The notes: a model not told the origin generated them from the letters alone. A stretch of 64,000 nucleotides of DNA from Adiantum capillus-veneris (GCA_014529385.2 CM043959.1:62945753-63009752), one strand, 5' to 3'. Positions 1 to 11,285 are shown, numbered from the stretch's first letter. Program-made: numbers and translations.

Positions 1-1138
1 TTCCAGTTTTCAAAGGTGGGAAAAAATATGAACCTGATGTCCACATTCAATCCTTTGAGCAATATGATGAATTAAAGAATATTGATGAAGATGATTGGGA
101 GAGTATTTTTCTCAAACACTAAAGGATGCGACGAGGAAATGGTATTACGACTATCTAGCTTGCTAGCTTAGGTCTTACAATAAACTGATCAAGGCTTTTA
201 TACTTGAGTACTCAAACAAAAGATGAGATGAAGACATTCTCTGTGAGTTGGACAAGATCAGACAAGGAAAATTGTCTGTAAGAAGCTTTGTGAAAAAGAT
301 CAAAGAGTTGACTAGGTAGCTACAAGAACCACCTTCCGAAAAAAGACTGCGTGCATGGTTTTTGAATGGGTTTCATAGCAAGAAGATGATAGAGAAAGAG
401 GTACCTGACACCTATGAAGAAGTTTAATGACTTGGTGTAGAGAGATTCGAAGCTTGAGCAACAAGCCATAAAAAGAGGAGGTCTAGCAGTAGCAACTCTT
501 CTACAGAGAATTCCAACTTCAATGAGACTTCCAGTAGTTTTGATAGTAGTTCAGACAAAAAGAGCAAGGACAACGCTAAGAAAGGTTCTTGGTCCCAAAA
601 ATTTGACAAAATGGCCAGGCAGATTACTGAAATTAGCCAGACCAGACAACCGGTTAGGAAGATGGAAACATGGTGATCCAAATAAAATTTGAGAGATCAT
701 GTTTCCAACAAATGCCCACAGTGCATGTATTGCAAGGTGTATGGCCATCTCTGAAATAACTGTGTCATTCGAATCCATCATTTCAAGAAAGATAAAGATT
801 TGTGTCTGATTGCATTTACAGACGTTGAATCAACTAAGGTAGAGACGACCAGTGGACGTAAAGAGGAAAATTCGAGTACTAGTGGGATTGGTATTGGGTG
901 CGGCAGATACCAAGCGGGTACAGACCGAGGTCGACGTCGTGGTAACTTTCAAAATCAAAGTCTTAAGTGCTATAATTGTGGGAAATATGGGCACTTTGCA
1001 GCTCAGTGTCCAGAGGCACCCAGTATTGAGGCTTTTGTGGAAAAAGCAACGAAACCAGTTCTAGTACGGGCAGTCACTCACAATAAAGGGGTGATTATTG
1101 AAGAACTTCCAAAAGAGTGTGAAGCTAGTCATTCTTGA
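1..1138 (+). pseudogene. gag: E1 Gag remnant with two CCHC zinc knuckles
   Basis: The retroviral capsid protein would package element RNA. The reading begins inside Gag at the window edge (FKGGKKYEPDVHIQSFEQY) and continues, with frame changes and stops, through a retrotransposon-gag-like helical region to about 470. A first knuckle, CX2CX4HX4C, lies at 722-763 (C-M-Y-C, H, C) but holds an in-frame TGA at 752-754. A second in the same frame, at 968-1009, is intact (CYNCGKYGHFAAQC). Basic, serine-rich sequence surrounds the knuckles. An open stretch of 112 codons (800-1138) covers the second knuckle and then ends. It is non-functional as it stands. The Gag identity is firm because of the tandem knuckles and the protease downstream. 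Confidence 0.75.
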
Positions 1139-1355
1139 AACCAATAAAATGGATTGAGTAGAGAGAGTCTGGAAGGCTAAGGGCAAGGAGAAGGTAGTCA
1201 ATGAATGGCAAGATCAGTGAGAGCTCGCATCTAAGATCAAAGAGGATCTAGATAAGAAGATACCAGAATAGATAAAGAGTTCTAATGCTTGTGTTATTCA
1301 GAAGATACGAGCCTAGTCTTCTAAGAAAAGGCAGCTAGATAAGTCAGGATCTGGA

Positions 1356-1812
1356 ACATTAGGCAAAATTTGGACTCACAAAGGGGCCCTTTAAGGAGTT
1401 TGACTTTACCTCTCTCTACCAAAACGGGCGCATGGATAAATTTTTGCAAATAAACTCCAAAGTTGGCGGAGTTTTGAGAGTTAGAATGCCCTCTTCAAGC
1501 TCTATCTACTACTGATATATAGCACGCCATGAGATTCCTCATATTTTAGAAGATTCTTTTTTTGATTCACTTAGATTCCGACAGAGTTGTCACATCATAG
1601 GTGAATCAAAAAAAGAATCTTCTAAAATATGAGGGATCTCATGGCGTGCTATATATCAGTAGATAGAGCTTGAAGAGGACATTCTAACTGTCAAACCTCC
1701 GCCAGCTTTGGAGTTTATTTGCAAATATTTATCCATGCACCCGTTTTGGTAGAGAGAGGTAAAGTCAAACTCCTTAAAGGGCCCCTTTGTGAGTCCAAAT
1801 TTTGCCTAATGT
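1356..1812. mobile_element. Foldback MITE, 457 bp, almost entirely inverted repeat
   Basis: Left arm 1356-1570 and right arm 1601-1812 are reverse complements with only scattered mismatches and small indels, around a loop of about 30 bp (1571-1600). Outer ends are ACATTAGGCAAAATTTGG and its complement. The element has no coding capacity and sits in the E1 Gag-protease linker. If the element proper starts at GGCAAAATT, the flanking TA on both sides would fit the TA duplication of Tc1/mariner-type MITEs. The complementarity extends 4 bp beyond that, so the true border is unclear. No longer flanking duplication is visible. A transcript through it would fold into a hairpin of more than 200 bp. 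Confidence 0.85.
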
Positions 1813-2039
1813 CTCTGAGACCATGCTGCAGTGCAAGGATTGGTGGATGATCTAGGGAAGGTCAAATCAAATTTGACTACAATAGAAAACATTGAATTAG
1901 GAAAAGCACAGTGTCTTTCTTAGTGTTAGTCAAGGCTCAGTAGAGACACCATAACTAAGAATTAGCAATGTGAAGATAGTCCCGATTCCTTGAGTTCTGA
2001 TGATAATTCTGACTAGGAGAGAGAAGAGATCCATTTCAA

Positions 2040-2519
2040 ATTTGTGAAATAATTCAGCAACTGACGGTCAAATTAGAGGATATCAAGAAGACTTTGCATG
2101 AAGCAACAAATTTTATCAAACAACGGAGAAAAGTTGAAGCTGATGCCATAGTAGTTGATTTGTCAACTATCAAAAATGATGAGGTGCCACTAATCCAAGT
2201 GGATTACAAGGTCATAAAACAATGGGATCCGCTATCCGGTGCCATACTGGATGGAGGGGTGGGTGCGAATATTCTGGGGACACATCTTCAGCAAAGGCTT
2301 GTATCAATGATTTAAAAACAACACCCTTTAAGGTTAGAATGACTGATCATTGAGTTGTTCAAGCATTTGGTATGATCAAGAATATGCAAATTAGGGTGGG
2401 TAAAGAGAAATTCAAAACCAGCTTTTTGGTACTGGATGTCCAAGGAGCATACGGTATGCTACTGGGACGACCATTGCTTTGGACGGCGCAAACTGTTCAC
2501 GATTATGCGAATTAGACCT
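2040..2519 (+). pseudogene. E1 aspartic protease remnant
   Basis: This domain would cleave the Gag-Pol polyprotein. An open stretch (2094-2315) contains LDGGVGANIL, with the catalytic-type Asp at 2250-2252 in the plant-gypsy D-G-G form. After a frame shift the protease fold continues with LVLDVQGAYGMLLGRPLL (about 2425-2480), the conserved G-R-P segment that follows the second half of the fold. The sequence then breaks off at about 2520-2537, where similarity to the E2 LTR starts. It is not functional because of the frame change. The assignment rests on the DGG and LLGRP motifs in the right order and spacing. Confidence 0.65.
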
Positions 2520-2536
2520 TAACTATTTAGGGAACC

Positions 2537-2675
2537 ACCAAGAGAAATAATTAATATGTTGCTATCTATCATCAAGTCGATCTTCTCTTTATTCTCTAGG
2601 AGAATTCTCTTAAAAATGATCATATAGCTATTTAAATACCGCTACTTTTCATGTAACAAGTCCAATTCCATTACA
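2537..2675 (+). repeat. E2 5' LTR remnant (last ~140 bp)
   Basis: It aligns, imperfectly, with the last ~140 bp of the 3' LTR (about 9365-9503): both read TTAATATG, CTATCTATCAT, TTAAAAATGATCA and AACAAGTCCAATTCC, and end in TTACA. The PBS follows one base later. The first ~1.1 kb of the LTR present at 8233-9503 is missing here, so the promoter portion is gone. The left border is approximate. Confidence 0.7.
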
Positions 2676-2676
2676 T

Positions 2677-2688
2677 TGGTATCAGAGA
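2677..2688 (+). promoter_or_regulatory. E2 primer-binding site, initiator-Met tRNA type
   Basis: TGGTATCAGAGA matches 11 of 12 bases of the plant initiator-Met PBS (TGGTATCAGAGC) and lies one base after the LTR end, where minus-strand DNA synthesis would be primed. Confidence 0.85.
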
Positions 2689-3079
2689 TATTGGTTTCTC
2701 TTTCCTTATTTAGGAAGAGAGGTCCTTAAGGTGTCCACCAAAGGTTGGACTTGTTAATTGCAAGAGGGTAAGCGGGACACGGATCTTTTTCCTTAGTGGG
2801 AAGAACTTAGCTAGAGGTGCAATGTTGAGAACCATAGACTTAATAATGGAGTCTTTTGGGACTTGCATTTGGCTTAACCATTATTGAGCTAATAGAAAAC
2901 TCGACAGAAACCATATTCTATCGGGCACTGTTAGACCCTCTCCAGTACTCTTTGCAATCAACAATCTCTAAACCACAGGTGTTGTTGCTTGAAAGCTGAT
3001 TTTCAAGAGTCAAGAAGGATAGCAACTACATTTTTGAGGTACCAAAGCACAAAGAACTACTTACATAAGTTTAATTAGC

Positions 3080-4393
3080 ATGGCTGGCAATAATAAAGAT
3101 AGTAGAACGAATGTTGATAGCTTTCATTTTGCACATGAAGGTGCTACTGAAGATGCCCCCATGCTTGTGAACTACCTTGTCACTAGGCTGCAACAAGCTA
3201 TGGTCAACCCTGCCCTACAAGCCAAAGTCACCCAACAACTTCGTAGTTATGCTCCTTCAAACTCCCCAAAGACGAGTGAGAGCTTAGGAAGCCTCTTAAT
3301 GAGACTTCCAAAAGACAACTCTATGCAGGTAGAAAAAGAGGAAACCACTGCAAGAGAAAGAAGTGATTTGGAGGATGTGGCTTCACAAAGACGGCGGTCT
3401 CAATGATTACCAACGCCTCCTAAGATAAAATGATCACCGCATAGTCCTTCTCCTCGTCATTCTGACAAGGAAGCGAGGAACCAGGGGAAGGAAAAGACGA
3501 GAAAGAGTTCACCCTCTTCTCCATCTTTGTTATCTTCCTCCTCTCCAAATGAAAGCATCGGATATTCTCCTAAAGAATACAAGAGGAGAGGACATCACAA
3601 GCCCCATGATGCTTGGAAAATGTCTTACAAGCTAAAGAAGTTCAAGGAGGGTGGAAAGAGCATCTCGTTTCTCACCTATGATGGCACCTTTGGTGCTCCA
3701 GACAAAGTTTTGGCCTTCATCCAACATTTCAATGCGGCCTTTGGAGACGAGGGCTTCACATAGTCCTCCAAGATATTCCATGTAGCTATGCACTTCCAAA
3801 AGTCTTCCCGTCAATGGTGGGCTAGTATTCATAGGAATGGAGAATCCCCAAGAACATGGAAAACTCTACAAGTTTCCATAATGAAGCAATTCCTTGCAAG
3901 TGATACCAAGGACAAAGTGCTCATCGAATGGTGAAGTTTTAAGCTACTCTTCAACGAGTTTATCCATAAATATGTAGAGAAGTTTTGGGATTTACATCTC
4001 AAAGCTACATTCTTTCAAAGGATAGACTTCGACAAAAAAAAGCAACAATTTTGTGTGGGATTACCTTGAGAAATGGCCGAGTATGTCAGCTCACAACGGC
4101 CTAGCAGTATCACCAAAGTCATCCACCACACTATGGTTGCTTCAAGGATCAATTTCCAACAAGGGGCAAGAAGAAATTTCAAGCCTATGGAAAACAAGGA
4201 TTGAAATGAAGCGAAAGGGGAGAGCAATGCTCAAAACTCTTTCCAAGGAAACACCAACACCAACAGTAACAAAGCCAAGGAGAAAGGAGCTTACAAAGGT
4301 AAAAATTAGCTTTCTCTCAAAGAATTAGAGGCCTTTTGTAAAGACCATAAATGCTTTAAGTGTGGGGAACAAGGACATGGTTATCGTTCTTGC
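3080..4393 (+). pseudogene. gag: E2 Gag remnant
   Basis: It starts with MAGNNKDSRTNVDSFHF and, after a Lys/Ser-rich linker, enters a retrotransposon-gag domain (from about 3615: ISFLTYDGTFGAPDKVLAF, then QWWASIHRNGESPRTW at about 3815). A single intact knuckle CX2CX4HX4C lies at 4352-4393 (C-F-K-C-G-E-Q-G-H, then C). In-frame stops occur at about 3763, 3934 and 4066, along with frame changes. Capsid and RNA-binding roles follow from family knowledge. As it stands it cannot give a full Gag. Its place directly after the PBS leader and before the protease supports the call. Confidence 0.75.
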
Positions 4394-4498
4394 CCCTAAA
4401 GAAATGTACACAATGACACTCCTAGAAATTCCATGGCTGAAGCTCCAAAATAGGATACTCATTGCAAAGGCTCATCCTTTTCCTATGCTTGGAGAAAG

Positions 4499-4849
4499 GT
4501 GAGGGAGCATGATGCCCTTATTCTCTTTGACCCTGGATCTACGCACAACTTTATATCAAAGGAGTTGGCCACCAATCTGGGCATACAAGATTTTGAAATG
4601 GGAGATACAGCCACTACTGATGGAGCTTTCAAGGGACAACAAGCCTCCATCATGCCCTTAATTGGGAAGGTGAGGCTTTGTGTCCAAATCTATGTCAACA
4701 TAGAAGATTTCTTCATCTCCCCTCTCCAACACGAGGATGCTATCCTAGGGGTACCATTGTTCAACCGCATGGCTGCCAACATAAAGCTCCCTCCTCAAAA
4801 GAGAAATCTACTTCACCTACAGGGAAAAGAGCATGTATATAGATGCTAA
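4499..4849 (+). pseudogene. E2 aspartic protease
   Basis: An open stretch of 116 codons carries ALILFDPGSTHNFISKELA, the chromovirus-type retropepsin active-site segment. The motif reads D-P-G where D-S-G or D-T-G is usual. The Asp and Gly are kept, but the middle Ser/Thr is Pro, which probably weakens catalysis. LGVPLFNRMAAN near its end corresponds to the segment that follows the second half of the fold. It would process Gag-Pol. It lies between the Gag knuckle and RT with no LTR or other domain intervening. Confidence 0.7.
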
Positions 4850-5079
4850 TAAGTTTGGTCGTACTATACCACTTGTAAATTCACAAGCTTTTGATAAGTC
4901 AATGAGAAGCTTGGTTTCTGCGTACATAATTTTTGTCAAAGAATCCACTAATGACCCTAATGTTTTAGGTGAAGATGATAGGAATCAAGAGGGATTAGAG
5001 TTGAATAATTTCTTAAATGGATTCCAATATGTTTTTATCGAAGACATCCCTAGAGAGATACCTCCCAAAACGAAGGGAT

Positions 5080-6018
5080 GATGACCATAACATAGAGCCT
5101 CTACCTCGGAGCTCACCACCTAATAAGCCTCCTTATAGAGTTTTTCAAGCTCAACAAGATGAGATTATGAGGCAAGTGCATGAATTGGTAGATAAAGGGA
5201 CTGGTGCGGCCTAGTTTCTCTCCCTTTTGTTCACCAGTCCTTCTAGTGAAAAAGAAAGATGGCACGTACCACATGTGTGTGGAATATCGAGCACTAGACC
5301 ATATCACTGTCAAAAACAAATTTCTTGTAACACGGGTAGAATATATGTTCTATAAGCTACAAGGCTTGTCTTACTTCAGTCGGATTGACCTTAAAAGTGG
5401 CTATCATCAAACAAGGATAGTGAATGAAGATATCATAAAAACGGTGTTTTGCACAAGGTTTGGTCTTTATGAATATCTTGTCATCCCTTTTGGCTTGAAA
5501 ATTTCTATAGCCACATTCAACTGCCTGATGGAGAAAATCTTTCAATCCTACTGTGTGTTTCCTGGTGGAGTGTTCTTTGATGATATCATCATCTACTCCA
5601 AATCCATTGAGGAGCATAAGCAACACCTCTAGGTAATTTTTAAAGCTTTAAGGGAGATTAAACTTTTCAATAGTCCAAAGAAGAGTGAAGTTTTCCTTCA
5701 AAAGATTCAATACTTATGTCACATTATCTCTCAAGATGGTATGTGTATGGATCCAACAAAGTTAAAGGTAATAAATGGATGGCCTAACCAAAGGATTCTA
5801 CACGAGCTACGCACCTTTATTGGTATGTGTGACTACTATAGATGTCTCATAGCTAAGTTCTCCCGAATAGAAGGATCATTACATAAATTGACAAAGAAGA
5901 ATGTTAAGTAGGTATGGTCTGCCAACAAGGAGAAAAATGCGTTTAATAAACTTAAAGAAAAGCTTACGTCTCAACCGGTTCTTGCAGTTTTGGACCTCTC
6001 AAAACCATTTGAGGTCTA
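5080..6018 (+). pseudogene. E2 reverse transcriptase
   Basis: RT motifs appear in order: the fingers segment PVLLVKKKDGTYHMCVEYRA (about 5235-5295), IDLKSGYHQ (about 5383-5410), IPFGLKISIATFN, and the catalytic FFDDIIIYSK (about 5572-5601) with both Asp residues. The thumb/connection follows after a stop at about 5630 (LRTFIGMCDYYRCLI near 5810-5855). It would copy element RNA to DNA. At least three in-frame stops (about 5211, 5630, 5910) and frame changes inactivate it. The catalytic pair itself is not mutated. Confidence 0.8.
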
Positions 6019-6390
6019 ATGTGATGCTTGTGGGGATTGCCTTGGAGCAATCTTGCTTCAAGAAGGGCATGCCATAGCATATAAGATTCAAAGACTCAAT
6101 TCCGATAAGCGTGTCTTGGGCATCTACAAAAAGGATCTACTAGATGTCCTACATGCCCTTGATACATGGAAGCACTACCTTTTGGGCACTCCATTCATCC
6201 TACAAACGGATCACCAAAGTCTTAAGTACTTCATGATGCAAACCAAGCTCTCTGACAAACAAATGGAATGGGTAAATTTTCATATTGCTCACATTGCTGG
6301 CAAGCACAATCAAGCAGCTAATGCACAATCAGGATGGCCAAGGGCTAACGCGATGTCCATAGAAACTCACAAAATGATCTATCTTCCATG
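6019..6390 (+). pseudogene. E2 RNase H
   Basis: The open stretch from about 6053 reads LQEGHAIAYKIQRLNSDKRV, then a tether region with FILQTDHQSLKYF, the typical gypsy segment with the catalytic Asp, and then QMEWVNFHIAHIAGKHN before a degraded tail. It would remove the RNA strand during cDNA synthesis. A stop at about 6018 separates it from RT, and the D-A-L-S-R tail is degraded. The identity is clear from the TDHQSLKY and HIAGKHN motifs. Confidence 0.75.
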
Positions 6391-6539
6391 ATAGATGAGT
6401 ATGCTACTGACCCCAAGTTTAAAGATGTGATTTCAGCCCTTACCTTAGGGAAGAAATAAGAACCATTCACTTTGCAGGATGGTTATCTTCTCCATGGAAA
6501 TTGGCTATGTGTTACTCACTCTTTTTGCAAGAAAGTAAA

Positions 6540-7688
6540 GTATGAGTCCCATGCTCCTCCCTGTGCGGGGCATAGATGGATTCAACCCACTCTTCAAGTA
6601 GTAGAGACATAATTCTATTGGCCTACCATGAAAGTGGGCATACAAGAGTATGTTTCCAAATGTGTGGTATACCAAAAGACCAAGTATGATAGGGGGAAGG
6701 AACCCGGATTAGTCCAGCCATTGCCAATTTCTAATTCACAATGGCAGAGAATATCCATGTATTTTATCTTTGGATTACTGAAGTCTATCCATGGGCATAC
6801 GAGAATATGGATGATAGTTGAGAGGTTTAGCAAACAAGCACATTTCATACCTGTCAAAAAGACTATCAAGGCACACCAAATGGAAACCATGTTCATATCC
6901 CAAATTTTTAAACACCATGGCTTGCCAACATCAATAGTGTTGGATAGAGATCCTCGAATGACCAATAATTCTTGGAAGGGTCTCTTTGACAATTTAGGTA
7001 CATGGCTAAATTTATCTTCAGCTTATCACCCACAAACGGATGGCCAAAGTGAAATAGCCAACCTTACAATTCTTGATCTACTCAAGAATTATGCTACATA
7101 AGTAGATCAATGTGCCCAATGGGAGAAGTAAGTACCTTTTGTAGAGTATGCATACAATAACACTGTCCATACCACTACAAGGAAGGATCCTTTTGAAATC
7201 ATTGAGGGAAGACATAAATGTCCCTTGCTACTTAAGGTACATGGGAAGATCTTCGTCTCGCTGATGATTATAGCCGAGACCTACAAGAATCTTTTCAAAA
7301 GATTAAGGAGGCTATATCCATCTCCCAATAAAGGCAAAAGCCTACTACTGAAAAGAACAAAATCACCTTAGCCTTCAATGAGAATGATTGGGTCCTACTC
7401 AAGTTTCCCAAAGCTTGATTGAGGCAAACTATGGGCAAAAGTCCTACGGGGCACCAAAAGTATTATGATAAGTTAGCAAAAACATACTATGGTCCTTTCC
7501 AAATATTAAAACCAATCAATGAGATGGCCATTCAACTCAAGTTGCCCAACCATTGGATCATTCACAATGATTTTAATGTGAGCGTGCTCAAGAATTACAA
7601 AGGAGAGCCACCAAAAGAACCAATAATTGAGGATCTGCCAGAGATCAAAGATCAAGAAGAGGTGTTGCAGTCCGAATTAATTCTTTGA
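6540..7688 (+). pseudogene. E2 integrase
   Basis: The zinc-binding N-terminus is partly visible (GHRWIQPTLQ, then KCVVYQKTK near 6660). The core (6628-7101) retains chromovirus landmarks: ISMYFIFGLLKS (where the first catalytic Asp is expected but Tyr-Phe is seen), IVLDRDPRMTNNSWKGLF (second Asp, with R-D-P in place of R-D-R/G-P), and YHPQTDGQSEIANLTI (the catalytic Glu region). A stop at 7099-7101 and later frame changes break it. The C-terminal GPF/Y-like segment is YYGPFQILKPINEMAIQLKL (about 7480-7550). The first catalytic Asp is probably lost. Confidence 0.75.
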
Positions 7689-7812
7689 CACAAAGACAAG
7701 GTACTAAGACATGGTAAGATTATCTGAAGGTATATTATTAAATTTAAAAACTATCCTTTTGAAGATGCTAGATGAATGCAAGTAACACAGCTTAAGGATC
7801 GTATAAACCTTG
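7661..7812 (+). pseudogene. E2 C-terminal chromodomain remnant
   Basis: The same frame that ends the integrase continues past three TGA codons with a chromodomain-like sequence: the stretch KVLRHGKII, stop, RYIIKFKNYPFEDAR, stop, MQVTQLK. The K-F-K-N-Y-P pattern and the place directly after the integrase GPF/Y module match chromoviral chromodomains. The last TGA occupies the spot of a conserved Trp. Chromodomains of this kind can steer integration by reading histone marks. This one is dead. Confidence 0.65.
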
Positions 7813-8232
7813 CCAATGCTTACAATGCTACACTAGCGTAAGTAAATAAGACTAATTCTCATTTGTGCACAAATTTAAATAGTATGAATGCTTATAATCA
7901 TGTTTGTGATGACGACGTCACTCAGACACCAAGTAGCATTTGTCACTCTACTTTGGGAGTTTGATATGGACTGAAGAGCATACATGCTTGCGGTAGCGCT
8001 AAGTCTCCCAAGCACCAAATGGACTAGTCATCCATTCTAGAATGATGTCGTAGGGTAAAAAGGGATCCTCTACCCGCTAAGAAACGTAGACTAATAAATA
8101 AGACTTTATCTCTTCTACCTCATAGTAGAGGAGGACTATGGTTTCAAGAGAGAGGTAATGTCATAAAATTTGATATCTACCTATTCCAAAAAGACTTTCT
8201 CATATTAAACTGTTATTTTAATATGGGGGAGA
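7813..8232 (+). other. E2 3' untranslated region with polypurine tract
   Basis: No coding potential is seen. It ends in ATGGGGGAGA (8223-8232), a purine run directly followed by the TG that opens the 3' LTR, as expected for plus-strand priming. Confidence 0.65.
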
Positions 8233-9503
8233 TGAATGGGAATAAGAGGTAGAATATATTCATGTGCATATAATGTAGCTTAGAAGACCTTAGGGTTAGA
8301 TTTATTAAAGAGCTCCAAAGGCTAGTGTTAAAAGTCCTTATACTAGGACCTTAAGCAAGCTGGGATTGACCTTGAGGTGGGAACCCTACCCAAGCTTAAG
8401 GTGCTTAAGGTGGTGTTTGTGGGAACCCTGCCCAAGTTTGAGGTGCTTGTCATGCTTAAAATACTAAGGTGCTTGAAGTGTTCAATTCGAACATGATCTC
8501 TCAAAGATTGTCATGCTTAAATGACTAAGGGGCTTGAAGTGTCCAATTCAAATATGATCTCTTAAGAAGCATAAAAGACACATGTCAAGATCCTCCCCAT
8601 TTTGCCCTCATGATGTGATGGAATCTTGTTGAATAGTCTTTAAAGGGGTCCAATGAGAATTTAGATGCATTAAAATAAATACTTAAGATCTTTATCTCAA
8701 AGAGGGAAAAGAGGACACTTGTCCAAATGATATAATTAAGTAATACAGGAGAGAGAGAGAGAGAGGGGTCCACCAAGCATGAGAGGGGGGAACTGATTTG
8801 GGCATCAATAGTCTCATTATCTCACACACACACTTTGATGGTGTGAAGAAAATAACTCCATCTCCTTCTCGAAGCTTGAGAAGTTGAGAGCCTACACCAA
8901 CAACTCTTGGCTATGGAATGCAAATCCAACCAAGAGCCAAGCTTCAATGACATGCTCATCTTCTGTACCATCTGGATTATTGTGCTAAGCTAATCTACAA
9001 GAGTAATCTATGGTGAGGAACTTACTTCTTTCTCATATGTTTCTTCTTCTTTCTATTCCCTAACCTCATTCTCTGCTATCTCTCTCCACCTTTGAAGGTG
9101 TTTGAGGTCTTGGGATTGATGCCTGGAGTAGTTAATGCTTTCATTAAGTTGATTAAGGGTATAATTTTGATGCACGAAGTTTTCCATCTTCATTGCATCG
9201 ATTAGGTCTTAAGTAACACAAAGCTTGTATTGTACCAAGTCTCTCATTAAGGGAGAATCTATAACACAACAACCTTTTGGAGGGGGGACTGGCTCTAAGT
9301 AAATCTGGTCCTCAACTATTGTCAACTGCTCTAATTCTCTCTCTTACAAGGTGTTGTTCATGCCAAGATAACTATGTATAATTAATATGTTTCTATCTAT
9401 CATTAAGTCTTTTCTTTATGCTCTTGAATAATTCCCTTAAAAATGATCAATATATTTATTTTAATTCCACTCTCTTCCATGTTACAAGTCCAATTCCGTT
9501 ACA
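8233..9503 (+). repeat. E2 3' LTR
   Basis: It starts TGAATGGGAATAAGAGG after the polypurine tract and ends CAATTCCGTTACA. Its last ~140 bp match the 5' LTR remnant at 2537-2675. It holds a short GA run (about 8751-8765) and no coding sequence. E1 sequence resumes immediately after. Confidence 0.7.
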
Positions 9504-10445
9504 TTCTACCACAAAATTTCTATGTTCTCACTACATCAAACCTTTTTCCGGATGTAGTACAACAATTGAATCCTAGCAAGTGCCTCTTAAAATGGACTAT
9601 GGAGCTACAAGAGTATGAGTTTGAATTAAAATTTGATAATTCTGTTAAAGCTCAACTGGTACACATAGTGGTGCACAAGGGAAGGAATCTCCTGTCTTAC
9701 GCAAGAGTTGACAAGGATGATCATGAAAAAAAGTGGATATTATAGATGCATATATGATGATTTGATGGTTCATATAGGAAATTTCTTTAAAATGCAAGCA
9801 GTGGGTTGATCATCAAGAATCCAAAAGGTAATGTAATATTTTCTACAGCTTACGATCTTGATGAAGCTGAAAGCAACAATGAGGCCGAGTACCTCACGCT
9901 TTCCTTGGATTGGAGTAGTGCGTTGAGTTTGGATTGAGGAGAGTCATTGAAAGGGGATACATTGCTAGTCATGAATCAGTTACTTGGTTTGTGGAGAGTT
10001 AGAAAAGACAACTTAAAGAAATGGTTTTATGGCATCAAGAAGCTCTTGCATGAGTTTGAGTAGATACAGTTTAAGTATGGTTTTATGGCATCAAGAAGCT
10101 CTTGCATGAGTTTGAGTAAATACAATTTAAGCATGTTCCTTTTGAGAAGAATAAAGAAGTTTATGAGTTGTCTAGGGATAAGCTGGCTGCTTTGGTAGCT
10201 CCTTTAAGGGTCAAAGAGGCCTTGTATGTAAAAAGGGAGTCACTACAAGATGTAGAAATATTTCTTGGTAAAGCCCACCTTTCAGAGGGAATGTCAGAGA
10301 TTCGACAGAAGAGAATAATTGCAAAAACAAGAAACTACACATTGATAGGGCAGGATCTCATGTTTCATGGTAGAGATAGCATTCTAAGGAAAATTCTATA
10401 TAATGAAGAAATAGGTTTAATTTTAAAGAGTTTCCATGAATAAAT
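9504..10445 (+). pseudogene. E1 RNase H, second RNase H and integrase N-terminal region
   Basis: From about 9520 the plus strand gives FYVLTTSNLFPDVVQQLNPS and LKWTMELQEYEFELKFDNSV, which parallel element K's RNase H tail (LTVENLFPWVSSQMN; KWIMELQEFQYSFKVEDSV). About 9770-10140 resembles the extra, archaeal-type RNase H of Tat elements: IIKNPKGNVIFSTAYDLDEA, then SNNEAEYLTL with the catalytic Glu. An open stretch 10168-10443 leads into the integrase zinc region. There are several stops. It would have degraded RNA in hybrids; the second RNase H's role is not settled in the family. Confidence 0.7.
10021..10132 (+). repeat. 56-bp tandem duplication inside E1
   Basis: Two nearly identical units, 10021-10076 and 10077-10132, both start ATGGTTTTATGGCATCAAGA. 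It is a local duplication within decaying pol sequence. Confidence 0.9.
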
Positions 10446-10983
10446 AGTTCATTAAGGCAGGGACTAGGCTGTTTTTCCCATTTTGAGAGTTAGTTATTGT
10501 TGGTCCTCCATGATGAGAGATGCTTATTTTTTGTGAAAATCATGCCATGAATGTCAAGTGTCTACAAATATAAAGCTTTTGGGTGAGCCTCAAAAAGCTA
10601 TAATGTCGTTTGATGCATTTGCAAAATGGGGAGTGGATGTTGTAGGTCCGATGCCAAGGACCAATACTAGAAAAATGTATATCCTTATGGTTGTGGACTA
10701 TTTGACAAAGTGGGTGGAAGCAAGAGCTTTGAAAGATGTAATAGCAGGAAGAGTGGCCTCTTTCTTGTATGAATAAGTGTGTTATAGGTTTGGAGATCCT
10801 ATGATTATCATTAGACCAAGGTTTATAGTAAAAGTTGTTTGTGCCTTCATAGATAAATTGAAAATTCAACATAGGCATTCGTCTCCTTACTACCCACAAT
10901 CTAATGGGTAGTAAGAAGATGTTGTCAAACTATGCTAGAGAGAATCCCAAAGAGTGGCACCCTGGACTTGGAAAAGTGTTTGT
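10446..10983 (+). pseudogene. E1 integrase, left part
   Basis: Zinc-region residues (SCHECQVSTNIKLLGEP, about 10546-10590) lead into the core: FAKWGVDVVGPMPRTNTRKM with the first catalytic Asp (about 10634), YILMVVDYLTKWVEARALKD, then HRHSSPYYPQSNG at about 10876-10909, after which a stop falls where a conserved acidic segment should follow. The second Asp lies in a degraded stretch. The copia element E3 entered 75 bp further on; reading across its target duplication (TTTGT) rejoins integrase on the right side at 16156. Confidence 0.75.
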
Positions 10984-11210
10984 TGTTGGAATTAGGGTTG
11001 CAGAGAAACACACACAGCTTGGAGAAGACGAAGGAAGCTCAAGGAACACAATAGAGAGTGTGTTACTTAGTGTGCAATGGAAAGATTGATAGCCCTAGAG
11101 TGATGGGCGTATATACAATGCACGGGTGAAAAAACCTCCTAAAGAGGGAAAAAATGCCCCGACAGGCCTAGTGTGTTCACACACATCACTACCACATGTA
11201 TATGGTAACA
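10984..11210 (-). repeat. E3 3' LTR (left copy)
   Basis: It begins TGTTGGAATTAGGGTTGCAG and ends TATATGGTAACA, so it has TGTT...AACA ends. The purine tract of the minus-strand element is just inside it: 11211-11221 reads AATCCCCACTA, whose complement is TAGTGGGGATT. Confidence 0.95.
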
Positions 11211-11285
11211 AATCCCCACTAGAGTGATGCGGTGAAGGAGAGTTGGCACATGAGTAAAGGGAAGTGCCATGCCCTGAAGACAGGA

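Larger units (their letters stand above)
2537..9503 (+). mobile_element. E2: decayed chromovirus (Ty3/gypsy) lying inside E1
   Basis: The domains in order are Gag, protease, RT, RNase H, integrase and chromodomain, all on the plus strand. A short 5' LTR remnant precedes an initiator-Met PBS, and a ~1.27-kb 3' LTR follows a purine tract. The chromodomain after integrase places it among chromoviruses, which often use it to target heterochromatin. E1 protease lies to its left and E1 RNase H to its right, so it sits within E1. The many stops, the frameshifts and the loss of most of the 5' LTR make it old. No target duplication can be read because the 5' LTR is truncated. Confidence 0.8.

Noticed and set aside
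1380-1800. MicroRNA precursor call for the foldback
   Set aside because: Arms far longer than a typical precursor and transposon-like ends; without small-RNA data a microRNA call is not justified.
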